Positions 8,966 through 17,591 of a stretch of DNA of 64,000 nucleotides are shown piece by piece. A program made the translations under genes and the position numbers. How positions within the stretch are numbered: the first letter of the stretch is position 1; each line of letters starts with the position of its first letter. Below the pieces are notes generated by a model. The model was not told where the DNA came from. It was given only the letters and a program-made list of their open reading frames with translations, and made no database searches. The stretch is from Sporosarcina globispora (lineage in GTDB: Bacteria > Bacillota > Bacilli > Bacillales > Cytobacillaceae), in the NCBI RefSeq assembly GCF_001274725.1, contig NZ_LGUF01000007.1:1016001-1080000 (forward strand), in the 5' to 3' direction.

Positions 8966-10114
8966 CTAAACTAGAGTCTGATATATTTTTAATATTTGTT
9001 CCGTGATTACTTCCTCACTGAACCTTGCCGAACAATCCTTTTGAATTTCTTTAGGGTCATAAAATGAATAGTTACTGTAAACATTTTGCATGGCTTGACT
9101 CAATTCATCAATATCATCCACAGGTACAATAAGTCCATTCTTTTCATTCACAATCGAGCTAGGTCCGCCAGAGTTTGTAGAGATCACCGGCTTCCCGCAG
9201 GCAAGAGCCTCAATTAAAACAACCCCGAAGGTCTCGAATTTGCTGGCAAGAACAAAAGTGTCACAGGAATTCATGTGGTGCACCACTTCTTTGCGATCCA
9301 CTGCTCCAAGAAATTGAACTTGATTTTCCACTCCCAATGATTTCGCAAGGGCCACTAATTCCTGCTTTTGAGCACCATCCCCGCCAATAACCAATTCAGC
9401 CTCTTGATCTTTAAACCCTTTTGCAAAGCTTTTAATAAGAATGTCCATACCCTTATTAGGCGTTAATAAAGCTAGGGAGAAAAATCTGAACTTATTAGAT
9501 TTTACAGACTGCTGCTTGCTTTCTTTTTGAAAGGTCTTAAAGTCAACAATATTTGGGATTTCGATGATTTCTTTATCAGTATACTGACTGATTGCCTTTT
9601 TTAAGCTTGGGCCTACTGAAATGATTTGATCTGTTAATTTCATGGCTGCAGCAATTTCTTTTTCTTCATAAGGCTTAAGGACTCCTCTAACAAGTTTGCT
9701 TGAGTGTTCAGTTATAACAACAGGTATGTTTTCTTCCTTAGCTATTTTTGCTGCTGCCCAGCCGCCCCACAAGCAGGAATGGGCATGAATGATATCAGGT
9801 TTGCCTTCTGCTGCAATCATTTTTTTGTAAAGTGTCTTTAATCTTATATAGTATACAAACGCAGTAGCATATGGGATTCTGGCAGGGAAGGGGTTATACC
9901 CTTTATAACGGTAAGTCTTCAAACCATCCTCACTCTGGACTTGAATCCCTTTTTGCCAGCTGGCATTATAGGATCGCATCGTCTTGATCTCCGGGTAGAG
10001 AACTGTCACATCGCATCCGCTTTTTTGGATAGCTTTTGCCTGCTCCTTGAAGAATATGCCTAATATAGGATTTTCTTTTATAGGGTACCAAGATGGGATG
10101 ATTAAGACTTTCAT
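8966..10114 (-). CDS. GT4-family glycosyltransferase
   Basis: 382 residues, two-Rossmann GT-B fold. The N-terminal part has IPSWYPIKENPILGIFF and the DIIHAHSCLWGG acceptor-side segment. The C-terminal part has the donor-binding EX7E-like stretch ASKFETFGVVLIEALACGKP and NSGGPSSIV. It would add a sugar from a nucleotide donor to a lipid-linked glycan on the cytoplasmic face. Its ATG overlaps the flippase stop by four bases (ATGA), so translation of the two is probably coupled. Donor and acceptor sugars cannot be assigned. Confidence 0.85.
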   Translation of the reverse strand: MKVLIIPSWYPIKENPILGIFFKEQAKAIQKSGCDVTVLYPEIKTMRSYNASWQKGIQVQSEDGLKTYRYKGYNPFPARIPYATAFVYYIRLKTLYKKMIAAEGKPDIIHAHSCLWGGWAAAKIAKEENIPVVITEHSSKLVRGVLKPYEEKEIAAAMKLTDQIISVGPSLKKAISQYTDKEIIEIPNIVDFKTFQKESKQQSVKSNKFRFFSLALLTPNKGMDILIKSFAKGFKDQEAELVIGGDGAQKQELVALAKSLGVENQVQFLGAVDRKEVVHHMNSCDTFVLASKFETFGVVLIEALACGKPVISTNSGGPSSIVNEKNGLIVPVDDIDELSQAMQNVYSNYSFYDPKEIQKDCSARFSEEVITEQILKIYQTLV

Positions 10115-11430
10115 TTTCTCTTTACCGCCTTATTAATTAGTTGTTTGAAAAGAGCTATATCCTCTTTCTGCAATAGGACAAGCTTGGAATAAGCTACACC
10201 TGTTTCTCGTTTGTACAAAACTATTTTAATTATAGTACTCAAGCTATAAGTGACTGATGTACTAACAGCTGCACCAGCTATGCCGATTTTCGGTATGAGC
10301 ACGAAATTCAAGATGATATTAGAAACAACAGTGAAAATGGAAGTATACATATTAAGCTCAGGTTTTCCTCTTCCAGCTAAATCGTTAGATAAAATTCTAT
10401 CAACTGAAAACAAAATAATACCTGGAAGGAGCATCTTGAGAATATCGGAGCTTTCATCATATGCGGCACCGAATAAAATCCGGAAAATGAGATCACTGAC
10501 AAAATAAAACACGATCCCGCCCAAAATAGAAAAGAATAAAACATTTCTGCTTATAATGCTAGTTAATTTATTCTTGCTTTCAATATCATTTGAAGAAGAA
10601 ATGACAGGGTATAAAACAGAAGAAATGGATTGAGAGACAATCCATAATCTCTCTGCAATACTGACTGCGACCCCATATAGCCCTACAGAAGCCGGATTTA
10701 AAAACATGGAAATAAGATAAATATCTGCCCGGTAATTGATAAAGGACAATACATTGCTGAAGTGTGCTTTGAAACCGAATGAAAATGAATCCTTAAAATA
10801 ATCTTTTGATATGTTTCCTGCCAGCAGATTGGTTTTCAAACTTTTCTTGAACAAAAAGAGTGTGACAGCAAATTGTGTTATAACTCCAATTGTAAAAGCA
10901 ATTACTGTACCGGCCAGGCCTATTTGAAGTATAAAGATAAATAGCACCAAACTGATTAATGCTGCCAGCTGCCGTAAAAGGGCAAGAGAATTATAAGACT
11001 TAAAGTCCTGAACGCCCTGAAAAATGACCAGATAGAATTCATTCAGCATGAGCAGAGGCATAATCATAAGGATAATATAAAGATAATCCTGTGGCACTCC
11101 TGCAAAGAACTTGTCAGAAAAAAACATGACAACTACGAATCCTATAATAATAGAAACAAGACTTAAAACAATTCCTGAAGCAGTATTTGTTTTAATAATA
11201 TCTTTAACCTCATATTTATTCTTCCCAACATAATATACGCTGGATGTTCCTACTCCGAAATTAAGCAATGTCATTAGGGTAGTTGGAAGCAGTACAATTA
11301 ATTGATATAGCCCGTTTCCTTCAGGACCCAATGATCTTGCAATGATAATAGAAGCCAGCAGCCCCAGCAAAATTCCGGAGATTTGTCTGGTCAATGTCAT
11401 GATTGTATTTTTAATAAAAGAATTACTCAT
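10111..11430 (-). CDS. Oligosaccharide flippase (Wzx/MATE-like)
   Basis: 439 residues with about twelve or more membrane helices and the polysaccharide-synthesis-protein signature near the start (TRQISGILLGLLASIIIARSLGPEGNGLYQ, split here as TRQISGILLG and ARSLGPEGNGLYQ). Wzx proteins flip undecaprenyl-linked oligosaccharides to the outer face. The gene lies between the chain-length regulator and a glycosyltransferase in the minus-strand operon. An inverted repeat at 11461-11499 just before the start may attenuate expression relative to the first gene. Confidence 0.85.
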   Translation of the reverse strand: MSNSFIKNTIMTLTRQISGILLGLLASIIIARSLGPEGNGLYQLIVLLPTTLMTLLNFGVGTSSVYYVGKNKYEVKDIIKTNTASGIVLSLVSIIIGFVVVMFFSDKFFAGVPQDYLYIILMIMPLLMLNEFYLVIFQGVQDFKSYNSLALLRQLAALISLVLFIFILQIGLAGTVIAFTIGVITQFAVTLFLFKKSLKTNLLAGNISKDYFKDSFSFGFKAHFSNVLSFINYRADIYLISMFLNPASVGLYGVAVSIAERLWIVSQSISSVLYPVISSSNDIESKNKLTSIISRNVLFFSILGGIVFYFVSDLIFRILFGAAYDESSDILKMLLPGIILFSVDRILSNDLAGRGKPELNMYTSIFTVVSNIILNFVLIPKIGIAGAAVSTSVTYSLSTIIKIVLYKRETGVAYSKLVLLQKEDIALFKQLINKAVKRK

Positions 11431-11460
11431 ATAAACACCTTCTGTTATAAAACCGAGAAA

Positions 11461-11499
11461 ACCCTTAAAAATACCAGAGGCATCAAGGATTTTAAGGGT
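11461..11499 (-). promoter_or_regulatory. Inverted repeat between chain-length regulator and flippase genes
   Basis: ACCCTTAAAA at 11461-11470 and TTTTAAGGGT at 11490-11499 form a perfect 10-bp stem; read on the minus strand it is followed by a T-rich stretch. It could be a partial terminator or mRNA processing stem that sets the ratio of the first gene to the rest. Confidence 0.5.
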
Positions 11500-11511
11500 C
11501 TGAATGTTATA

Positions 11512-12258
11512 TTATTGACGCTGAGATAATGAGCGTCGGGCGTTGATGATATATTTCCAAAGGACTAATAGGACAAGCATTAATTGAAATCCAAAGGCAC
11601 CTGCCAATAGAGTGTTTTTGAGAAGATTATTATTAGATGATTGTATCGTTTTGACATCACTTTTCTTTGGTTCTTCTAATAAGGCTAAATCATATTCGGC
11701 TTCATGAAAATCGGCTCTATACTTATCAGCTATGTCCATTTTATTAATTAAGATCTCAGAATAACTGATAAGCTTACTATCATTTGAAGTATCTTGGATT
11801 AGCTGTTCATATTGTGTAATGGACTCTTCTGTATTCTTCACTTTTTTTTCAAGAGCATTTCTATAATTAGCCATGGCATCATGCAGTTCATCAAAGTCTT
11901 CTATCAAGTCATTTGTATACTGTTCAGCCACTTTATTCATATTAGATTCCACTGCTTCTTTGTTCGTTCCGCTTAAGCTTAGCGTAATCTGGAACGGGTC
12001 AGCTTTGACATTTAGGGAACTCTTGAGTTCATCCGGAAGCTCCTCTTTATACCTGCCTGTAATTAAATCTGGCTTCGAAAGTTCATCATTATTTCCGTTT
12101 CCTGTAAACACAATTGCAGTTGATGTATATACTGTCGGCTTAGTATAACTTAGCGCCGCTCCAATCACCATGCACAAAATAGTAAAACCGATCAGCAGAA
12201 GCTTCTTTTTCCAAATGAACTTGATATAGTCGTAAACTGGATATTTAATCTTCTCCAT
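11512..12258 (-). CDS. Wzz/YveK-type polysaccharide chain-length regulator
   Basis: 248 residues with two membrane segments (about 17-37 and 213-233) enclosing an extracytoplasmic helical domain, the topology of Wzz/polysaccharide co-polymerase proteins. The run TKPTVYTSTAIVF after the first helix is typical of the family. The central part is rich in charged heptads and is likely coiled coil. Such proteins set polymer length, or in Gram-positives partner a tyrosine kinase; no BY-kinase gene follows here, so this is the kinase-free form. First gene of the minus-strand export operon. Confidence 0.8.
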   Translation of the reverse strand: MEKIKYPVYDYIKFIWKKKLLLIGFTILCMVIGAALSYTKPTVYTSTAIVFTGNGNNDELSKPDLITGRYKEELPDELKSSLNVKADPFQITLSLSGTNKEAVESNMNKVAEQYTNDLIEDFDELHDAMANYRNALEKKVKNTEESITQYEQLIQDTSNDSKLISYSEILINKMDIADKYRADFHEAEYDLALLEEPKKSDVKTIQSSNNNLLKNTLLAGAFGFQLMLVLLVLWKYIINARRSLSQRQ

Positions 12259-12401
12259 TAGTAATTCTCCTTATAATTATCAAAATAAAAACATTTTTAT
12301 CTTACCATAGATATCTTAAATAATTCCACCGGCTACTAAATAATAGAGGAATTTTGTTAATCAAAAATTACCAAGTGTTGGGGTATTTAGTTGTTATAAA
12401 T

Positions 12402-12428
12402 TGAACAAATACCCTCTGGATACTCGTC
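12402..12428 (+). promoter_or_regulatory. Candidate ECF-sigma promoter before the sigma-factor remnant
   Basis: TGAACA at 12402-12407 and CGTC at 12425-12428 are 17 bases apart. This resembles ECF promoters (AAC-type -35, CGTC -10), and ECF sigma genes are often autoregulated. The spacing is at the long end, so support is moderate. Confidence 0.4.
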
Positions 12429-12455
12429 TAACTATTGAAAGGGGGATGCAAATAA

Positions 12456-12602
12456 ATGCCAAAAAGAAAGATAGAAATAGGCAATCCTCCTATAGATGAG
12501 AATTATCTGGATAAAGAAGCTTCTCATACAATCAAAAAAGCTGTTTTTACATTAAAGCTAAAGTATCGGGAAGTTGTATTGATGGAAATAAGGAACAGCT
12601 AA
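12456..12602 (+). pseudogene. 48-residue ORF resembling a truncated ECF sigma factor (region 4.1)
   Basis: An ATG at 12456 follows a strong GAAAGGGGG site and gives 48 residues. The C-terminal part (helix TIKKAVFTLKLKYREVVLM) resembles the start of sigma-70 region 4, where ECF sigma factors read close to L-P-x-K-Y-R-E-V. Region 2, the linker and the DNA-recognition helix of region 4 are absent. It stands alone on the plus strand between two minus-strand operons, behind an ECF-like promoter. The likeliest reading is the remnant of an ECF sigma gene whose promoter and ribosome site survive. A functional small protein is possible. The similarity rests on one helix, so confidence is moderate. Confidence 0.45.
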
Positions 12603-12661
12603 AAAACCAGGAGAGTAAAAAATAGTTTTTTAGGTTAACTGCATCGAGTGGAAAATATTTA

Positions 12662-12683
12662 AAGGCGGGCATAAGCCCGCCTT
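12662..12683 (-). terminator. Terminator of the ltaS-like gene
   Basis: A 9-bp GC-rich stem (AAGGCGGGC/GCCCGCCTT) with a 4-base loop, touching the stop codon of the minus-strand gene and followed on that strand by a T-rich run. Confidence 0.8.
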
Positions 12684-14553
12684 ATTTCATTTCAATTACT
12701 TTTCTTACCATATTATTCTCCAGTAAAAACTTAGAGTCCTGAATGTCATTTGTGAGTTTATTGTACACACTCCTGCAAGCCTCTATATCAGCTTTTTTTC
12801 CAGTTCTGTTATTCATGCAAGTCCCTGATTCAAATCTGCCATCATGGGATGCAATGTAATCATAGTCATCTGTAAAATAGGTGAATCTGGTTGTTTCGTA
12901 TGCAAATCCTGCAAAACCTTCTTTCTTTAAGTCCAGAGATTCACCAAACTGAACGAGAGGGCCATCAATCCCCAAAAGAGTAGAGATGGTTGGATAAATA
13001 TCCATTTGGCTTGCAGTAATTGTATTAACCTGGCTTTTTTCTTGATCTGGATGATGAATGATAAGGGGAATCCTGAATCGTTCCTTCTCATCAAACGTAA
13101 CACCAAGAAGCTTCTTTATTTCAGCTTCATTTTTAGGGACTAGCCCGTAATGGTCACCGTACATAACAAATATGGTCTCATCCCATAGATTTTCTTCTTT
13201 AAGTTCCTCAATGAAACTGCCTAATGCCCTGTCAAAATAATGAACACTTTGAAGGTAATTTCCTGTAGGGGTATCCTTGAACTCAGCCGGCAAATCGAGG
13301 TATAGCTGTTCGATTGGCAATTCAAAAGGTCTATGGACTGACAGCGTAACAATAAAGTTATAAAATGGTTTTTCCATTTCTTTATAAAGGTCTGCCATTT
13401 GATTGAATATGCTCTCATCTGAGATTCCCATCCCGATTATATTACTTCGATCAATCTCAGGATGATTAATATGATAAAACGGATCATATCCCTGTTCGCG
13501 GTATGCTTCCTGTCTGTTCCAAAAATCCGCGCTATTTCCGTGCGTGGCACTTGTCGAATATCCCATTTTATTCAGGGCGACAGGCAGTGATAGATATTTG
13601 TTATCGGGATATGTCTGATAGACTCCCTTTGCAGCAATCGGATACATTGAATTATTGGCAACAAACTCTGCATCTGAAGTATTGCCCCTGCCAATTTGAA
13701 GGTAAGTGTTCGGATAATAGCTGCTGGACTCTATCAATGAATCAATGTTAGGAGTAATCTCCTGACCGTTAATATTCATGCCGATTGGGAAAGCGTTAAG
13801 GGATTCAGCCTGAACCACTATAATATTCTTGCCTTTATACTTGCCAAAGATTGCAGACTCTGCCGGTGTCTCAAATTTACTTTCAAATTTTTTCTTAAGT
13901 TTCCCCAGCTGTTCCTTTTGCTGTTGTGCATACTCATCCGCCAGTGCTTTCTCACGATAACTTTGGGCCACATCATAAATATGGGCAGGGATAATTCCCG
14001 TTAAAGATACTTTATATTGATCTGTGTGTGTTGGATGAAGCGGAAGAAATGCAGCAGTTAAAAGGGCGGCGATTCCGATTCCCCCAACTGCAGCGGAATA
14101 TTTTAAGCGCCTGTCTAATGAACCGTTCTTTTTGTAAATAATATAAAAGCAGACAGCAAGAACGGGAAGATCAGCCCAGTATAGCAAATCGCTTTTATAC
14201 ATTAATGAGACAATCGAATCCGCGATATCTCCCAGCTGATTTGCCTGGCCTGCCAGTTCTATATGAAGGATTGCATCGTAATATCTTTCGTAAACAACAT
14301 CTGCATATAAAAGAAAAGACATAAGAAAGTAAATCAAAAATGCTGAGATGCTCCCAAGTAAGGATTTTTTAGCAAAGAAAACAGCAGCAATCACCATGCT
14401 GAATCCGGCCGAAGAGAACATGATGAACTTTTTATGTGGGCTCAGTTCCAGCTCATCTATAAAATAGAGAGTTTTTAAAAACCAAAATACAGTTATTATG
14501 CCTATTAATATGATAGATAAAAACCAAAATGATTTATTGGATTGATGCTTCAT
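12682..14553 (-). CDS. Lipoteichoic acid synthase family protein (LtaS-type sulfatase fold)
   Basis: 623 residues: five N-terminal membrane helices (to about residue 175), a linker helix, then an extracellular alkaline-phosphatase/sulfatase domain. Catalytic features of LtaS are present: the metal-binding Glu in VVQAESLNAFP (about 248), the nucleophile Thr in GRGNTSDAEF (about 291), and MYGDHYGLVP near 475 with metal-binding Asp/His. LtaS enzymes polymerise glycerol phosphate from phosphatidylglycerol on the outer face. Monocistronic, with a long intergenic region upstream. It could be the main LtaS or a YfnI/YqgS-type paralogue; this cannot be decided here. Confidence 0.9.
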   Translation of the reverse strand: MKHQSNKSFWFLSIILIGIITVFWFLKTLYFIDELELSPHKKFIMFSSAGFSMVIAAVFFAKKSLLGSISAFLIYFLMSFLLYADVVYERYYDAILHIELAGQANQLGDIADSIVSLMYKSDLLYWADLPVLAVCFYIIYKKNGSLDRRLKYSAAVGGIGIAALLTAAFLPLHPTHTDQYKVSLTGIIPAHIYDVAQSYREKALADEYAQQQKEQLGKLKKKFESKFETPAESAIFGKYKGKNIIVVQAESLNAFPIGMNINGQEITPNIDSLIESSSYYPNTYLQIGRGNTSDAEFVANNSMYPIAAKGVYQTYPDNKYLSLPVALNKMGYSTSATHGNSADFWNRQEAYREQGYDPFYHINHPEIDRSNIIGMGISDESIFNQMADLYKEMEKPFYNFIVTLSVHRPFELPIEQLYLDLPAEFKDTPTGNYLQSVHYFDRALGSFIEELKEENLWDETIFVMYGDHYGLVPKNEAEIKKLLGVTFDEKERFRIPLIIHHPDQEKSQVNTITASQMDIYPTISTLLGIDGPLVQFGESLDLKKEGFAGFAYETTRFTYFTDDYDYIASHDGRFESGTCMNNRTGKKADIEACRSVYNKLTNDIQDSKFLLENNMVRKVIEMK

Positions 14554-14672
14554 AATTCACACCCTTTAATTACTAGTTTAATAGAAGATTTTGTAATCAA
14601 ATATTAACAAAATTACACAGTAAATTAAAGGAAAATTAACAAGAACTTAACAAATGTTCGGGTTAGTTGAAG

Positions 14673-14690
14673 TGAATATTCGAATATTCA
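14673..14690. promoter_or_regulatory. 18-bp perfect palindrome upstream of ltaS-like gene and tagO
   Basis: TGAATATTCGAATATTCA is its own reverse complement. It lies about 120 bp upstream of the ltaS-like start and could be a repressor operator. No regulator is assigned. Confidence 0.4.
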
Positions 14691-14825
14691 GATTCTGGTC
14701 ATAAAATTGTAAAGAAAACACAGGGTTTTAATTGTTTTTTAATAATAATGCAATAGACTTGTACTTATTTATTCACTAAAATGGGACAAGAGTTCAGAAT
14801 AAATTTTAAGGAAATCTTGAATAGT

Positions 14826-14851
14826 TGAAACTTTTTTCGATAAGGTGCGTC
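14826..14851 (+). promoter_or_regulatory. ECF-sigma (SigM/X/W-type) promoter upstream of tagO
   Basis: TGAAAC at 14826-14831 and CGTC at 14848-14851 are separated by exactly 16 bases, matching the consensus of envelope-stress ECF sigma factors in Bacillus. It faces tagO and would give a leader of about 175 bases. Confidence 0.6.
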
Positions 14852-15032
14852 AAACAATTTGTGGGGGAGTTTAAGAAGCTCAATCCAGGGAATTTTACTT
14901 TTAGCTCTATTATTTGCAATATAATCTCTTTCATCCATGGCAATAAAAAAATGATTGCGGATTTAAAGAAATATGATACGATTAGGGTTAGTGAGTAAAA
15001 CTAAAACAAACCTCCAATAAAGGTGATGACAT

Positions 15033-16115
15033 ATGTATATTCAAGCTGGTATAGCTTTTTTAGTATCCTTAGTTACTGTTCTGATTGCCACGCCTTTTGT
15101 TCAAAAATTCGCAATAAAAATTGGTGCTGTAGATAAGCCGAACCACAGAAAAGTTCACCAAAAGCTCATGCCTCGTTTAGGTGGTCTAGCTATTTTTATT
15201 GGGGTTATTGCCGGTTACTTTGCAGGCGGTGTCTATAATCAAAAAGTTACTGCTATAAGTGTCGGTGCAATTTTAATCGTAATTATCGGCATTCTTGACG
15301 ATAAATACGAATTGTCAGCCAAAATCAAATTTGCTGGTCAAATCGTTGTTGCTTCTTTAATAGTGGCAAGCGGTTTGACAATAGATTTATTAACCATCCC
15401 ATATATTGGTGATTTCAATCTTGGGTGGTGGAGTTACCCGGTCACTATTTTTTGGATTGTCGCTATTACAAATGCGATTAATCTAATAGATGGTTTGGAT
15501 GGTTTATCCGCAGGGATTTCTGCAATTGGCATTGCGACAATTGCTATTATGGCGGGACTGTCTGGAGCCATGCTGATTTTCACTTTGTCAGCCATTTTGC
15601 TTGGAAGTATTTTGGGATTCCTGTATTACAACTTTTATCCTGCCAAGATATTTATGGGGGATACCGGAGCCCTATTTCTGGGATATTCCATCTCGATTTT
15701 ATCGCTGCTCGGATTGTATAAGAGCGTTACCCTCTTCAGCTTTTTGGTGCCAATTATTATCCTTGGTGTTCCTGTTTTTGATACCACCTTTGCCATTTTG
15801 CGCAGACTGGTTAATAACAGGCCAATATCTTCTCCGGATAAGTCCCATTTGCACCACAGGCTGTTAGCATTAGGGCTTTCGCACAGAAATACAGTCTTGG
15901 CTATATATGCCTTTGGTATTTTATTCAGCATAAGTGCCGTATTGGTGTCGGAATCGACACTCTGGGGTACAATCTTTATAATATTTGGACTGCTTGTTGT
16001 AACAGAAGTAATTGCAGAGCTAATTGGTTTGGTTCATGATCGGTACAGGCCTATTATTAGTTTGTATAAAAAAATAATGGGTAACCGTCCACTGGGCAGA
16101 ACAGGTGATAAATAG
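15033..16115 (+). CDS. tagO: Undecaprenyl-phosphate GlcNAc-1-phosphate transferase
   Basis: 360 residues with about eleven membrane helices; MraY/WecA family. Motifs seen: DKPNHRKVH near residue 35, the Asp-rich GILDDKYELSAKIKF near 88-102, NLIDGLDGLSAG near 150 and the catalytic loop DKSHLHHRLLALGLSH near 272. TagO moves GlcNAc-1-P from UDP-GlcNAc to undecaprenyl phosphate, the first step of wall teichoic, teichuronic and minor wall polymers. Its position (B. subtilis tagO also lies upstream of the LCP-degSU region) and its neighbours suggest it primes the polymer made by the genes from 16.4 to 26.2 kb. It has its own terminator, so it is a separate transcription unit. Confidence 0.92.
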   Translation: MYIQAGIAFLVSLVTVLIATPFVQKFAIKIGAVDKPNHRKVHQKLMPRLGGLAIFIGVIAGYFAGGVYNQKVTAISVGAILIVIIGILDDKYELSAKIKFAGQIVVASLIVASGLTIDLLTIPYIGDFNLGWWSYPVTIFWIVAITNAINLIDGLDGLSAGISAIGIATIAIMAGLSGAMLIFTLSAILLGSILGFLYYNFYPAKIFMGDTGALFLGYSISILSLLGLYKSVTLFSFLVPIIILGVPVFDTTFAILRRLVNNRPISSPDKSHLHHRLLALGLSHRNTVLAIYAFGILFSISAVLVSESTLWGTIFIIFGLLVVTEVIAELIGLVHDRYRPIISLYKKIMGNRPLGRTGDK

Positions 16116-16130
16116 AAATTAATATTAATC

Positions 16131-16169
16131 AAACCGTTTGTTAGCTGGAAAGTGACAAACGGTTTTTTT
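16131..16169 (+). terminator. Terminator of tagO
   Basis: An 11-bp stem (AAACCGTTTGT/ACAAACGGTTT) with a 13-base loop followed by seven T. Confidence 0.9.
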
Positions 16170-16382
16170 AAGAAATATTGTCACCATAAGTATGAACATT
16201 TTTTAGAAGCGTTATGCATTATTTTCACTTTATTGATAAAACTAGAAGATAATCCTAATTATGCCAGTAAATTTGTTTTTTATACTTTTTTCGACATAAA
16301 TAAATCATATAAATCTTATGATTTGTGATAAACTAAACATGCTTTAAACATGTTGATATTTTACATTTTCGGAGGTATTACA

Positions 16383-17495
16383 ATGAAAGTTCCTATGCTT
16401 GACCTTAGTGAACAATATCAGTCTTTAAGAAGCGAAGTTTTAGAAGTTCTTGATGAGGTTATGAGCTCGTCACGTTTTATATTGGGTGACAATGTAAAAA
16501 AGCTGGAACAAGATGTTGCTAAATACAGTAATGTTGCCCATGGAATTGGCTGCGGCAACGGAAGCGATGCCATACATATTGCATTACAGGCTTTAGGTGT
16601 GAGTGAAGGCGATGAAGTTATCACGACTCCTTTCACATTCTTTGCAACGGGCGGTGCAATTGCAAGAGCAGGTGCTACACCGGTTTACGTAGATATTGAC
16701 CCTGTTACATTTAATATTGATCCGAACAAGATTGAAGAAGCTATTACAGAAAAAACAAAAGCAATTATTCCTGTGCATTTATACGGGCAAATGGCAGATA
16801 TGGAGAAAATTGCTGAGATCGCAAAGAAACATAATCTTGCCGTTGTTGAAGATGCTGCTCAAGCGATAGGCGCGAAACATAATGGAAAGACAGTTGGTGA
16901 ACTTGGAACTGCTGCTACTTATAGCTTCTTCCCAACTAAAAATCTGGGGGCTTATGGAGACGGTGGAATGGTTGTAACAAATGATGATGAGGTTGCTGAA
17001 CAGAGCCGTGTTATTCGTGTGCATGGAAGCAAGCCTAAATATTATCATCATGTTCTTGGCTATAACAGCCGTCTGGATGAGCTTCAAGCTGCGGTTTTAA
17101 ACGTTAAATTCCCACATTTGGATCATTGGAGTGAGCTTAGACGCGAAAAGGCGGATAATTACACCAAGCTTCTTAAAGAAGCACTGGATGACCAAGTTGC
17201 TACACCAGTGGAAAAAGAAGGAAACTACCACGTTTTCCATCAGTATACAATTAGAGTAGATAAGCGTGATGAACTGCAGGAATACCTGAAAGAACAGGGA
17301 GTAGCTACAATGATTTACTACCCGCTTCCTCTTCATGTTCAGCCTGTATTCAAGGAGCTTGGATATAAAGAAGGGGACTTCCCTGTAACGGAGAAAGCGG
17401 CTAAAGAAGCATTATCATTGCCAATGTTCCCTGAACTAAAATTAGAGCAGCAAGAATATGTTGTGGCGAAAATAGCCGAATTCTATGGAAAATAA
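16383..17495 (+). CDS. wbpE: DegT/DnrJ-family aminotransferase, WbpE type
   Basis: 370 residues from the ATG at 16383, which has CGGAGG seven bases before it; a longer in-frame reading from 16350 lacks a ribosome site. PLP-fold type I sugar aminotransferase: GCGNGSDAIHIAL near 60, TPFTFFATGGAI near 85, DAAQAIGAKH near 158, and the PLP lysine in SFFPTKNLGAYGDGG near 185. WbpE transfers an amino group to the 3-keto carbon of UDP-2-acetamido-3-keto-glucuronate. First gene of the set 16383-21846, whose other members match the remaining four steps to UDP-ManNAc(3NAc)A. The family assignment is certain; the exact substrate rests on context. Confidence 0.82.
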   Translation: MKVPMLDLSEQYQSLRSEVLEVLDEVMSSSRFILGDNVKKLEQDVAKYSNVAHGIGCGNGSDAIHIALQALGVSEGDEVITTPFTFFATGGAIARAGATPVYVDIDPVTFNIDPNKIEEAITEKTKAIIPVHLYGQMADMEKIAEIAKKHNLAVVEDAAQAIGAKHNGKTVGELGTAATYSFFPTKNLGAYGDGGMVVTNDDEVAEQSRVIRVHGSKPKYYHHVLGYNSRLDELQAAVLNVKFPHLDHWSELRREKADNYTKLLKEALDDQVATPVEKEGNYHVFHQYTIRVDKRDELQEYLKEQGVATMIYYPLPLHVQPVFKELGYKEGDFPVTEKAAKEALSLPMFPELKLEQQEYVVAKIAEFYGK

Positions 17496-17591
17496 TTTTT
17501 TAGGAGACGTCGCCGACATTTAAGGGGGCGTTTTCTTTACTTGCTTTCGTTTGATAGAGGTAAATCAAAGGCTTTTGGAAGGAGATAAAAC

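Larger units (their letters stand above)
14554..15032. other. Intergenic region between ltaS-like gene and tagO
   Basis: About 480 A+T-rich bases without a convincing gene. It holds an 18-bp perfect palindrome at 14673-14690 and an ECF-type promoter at 14826-14851 facing tagO. Otherwise only A/T-rich sequence, possibly with a promoter for the minus-strand gene. Confidence 0.6.

Noticed and set aside
14955..14982. TTGCGG-N16-TACGAT as a sigma-A promoter of tagO
   Set aside because: Too weak compared with the ECF-type promoter upstream; left out as a feature though it could contribute.
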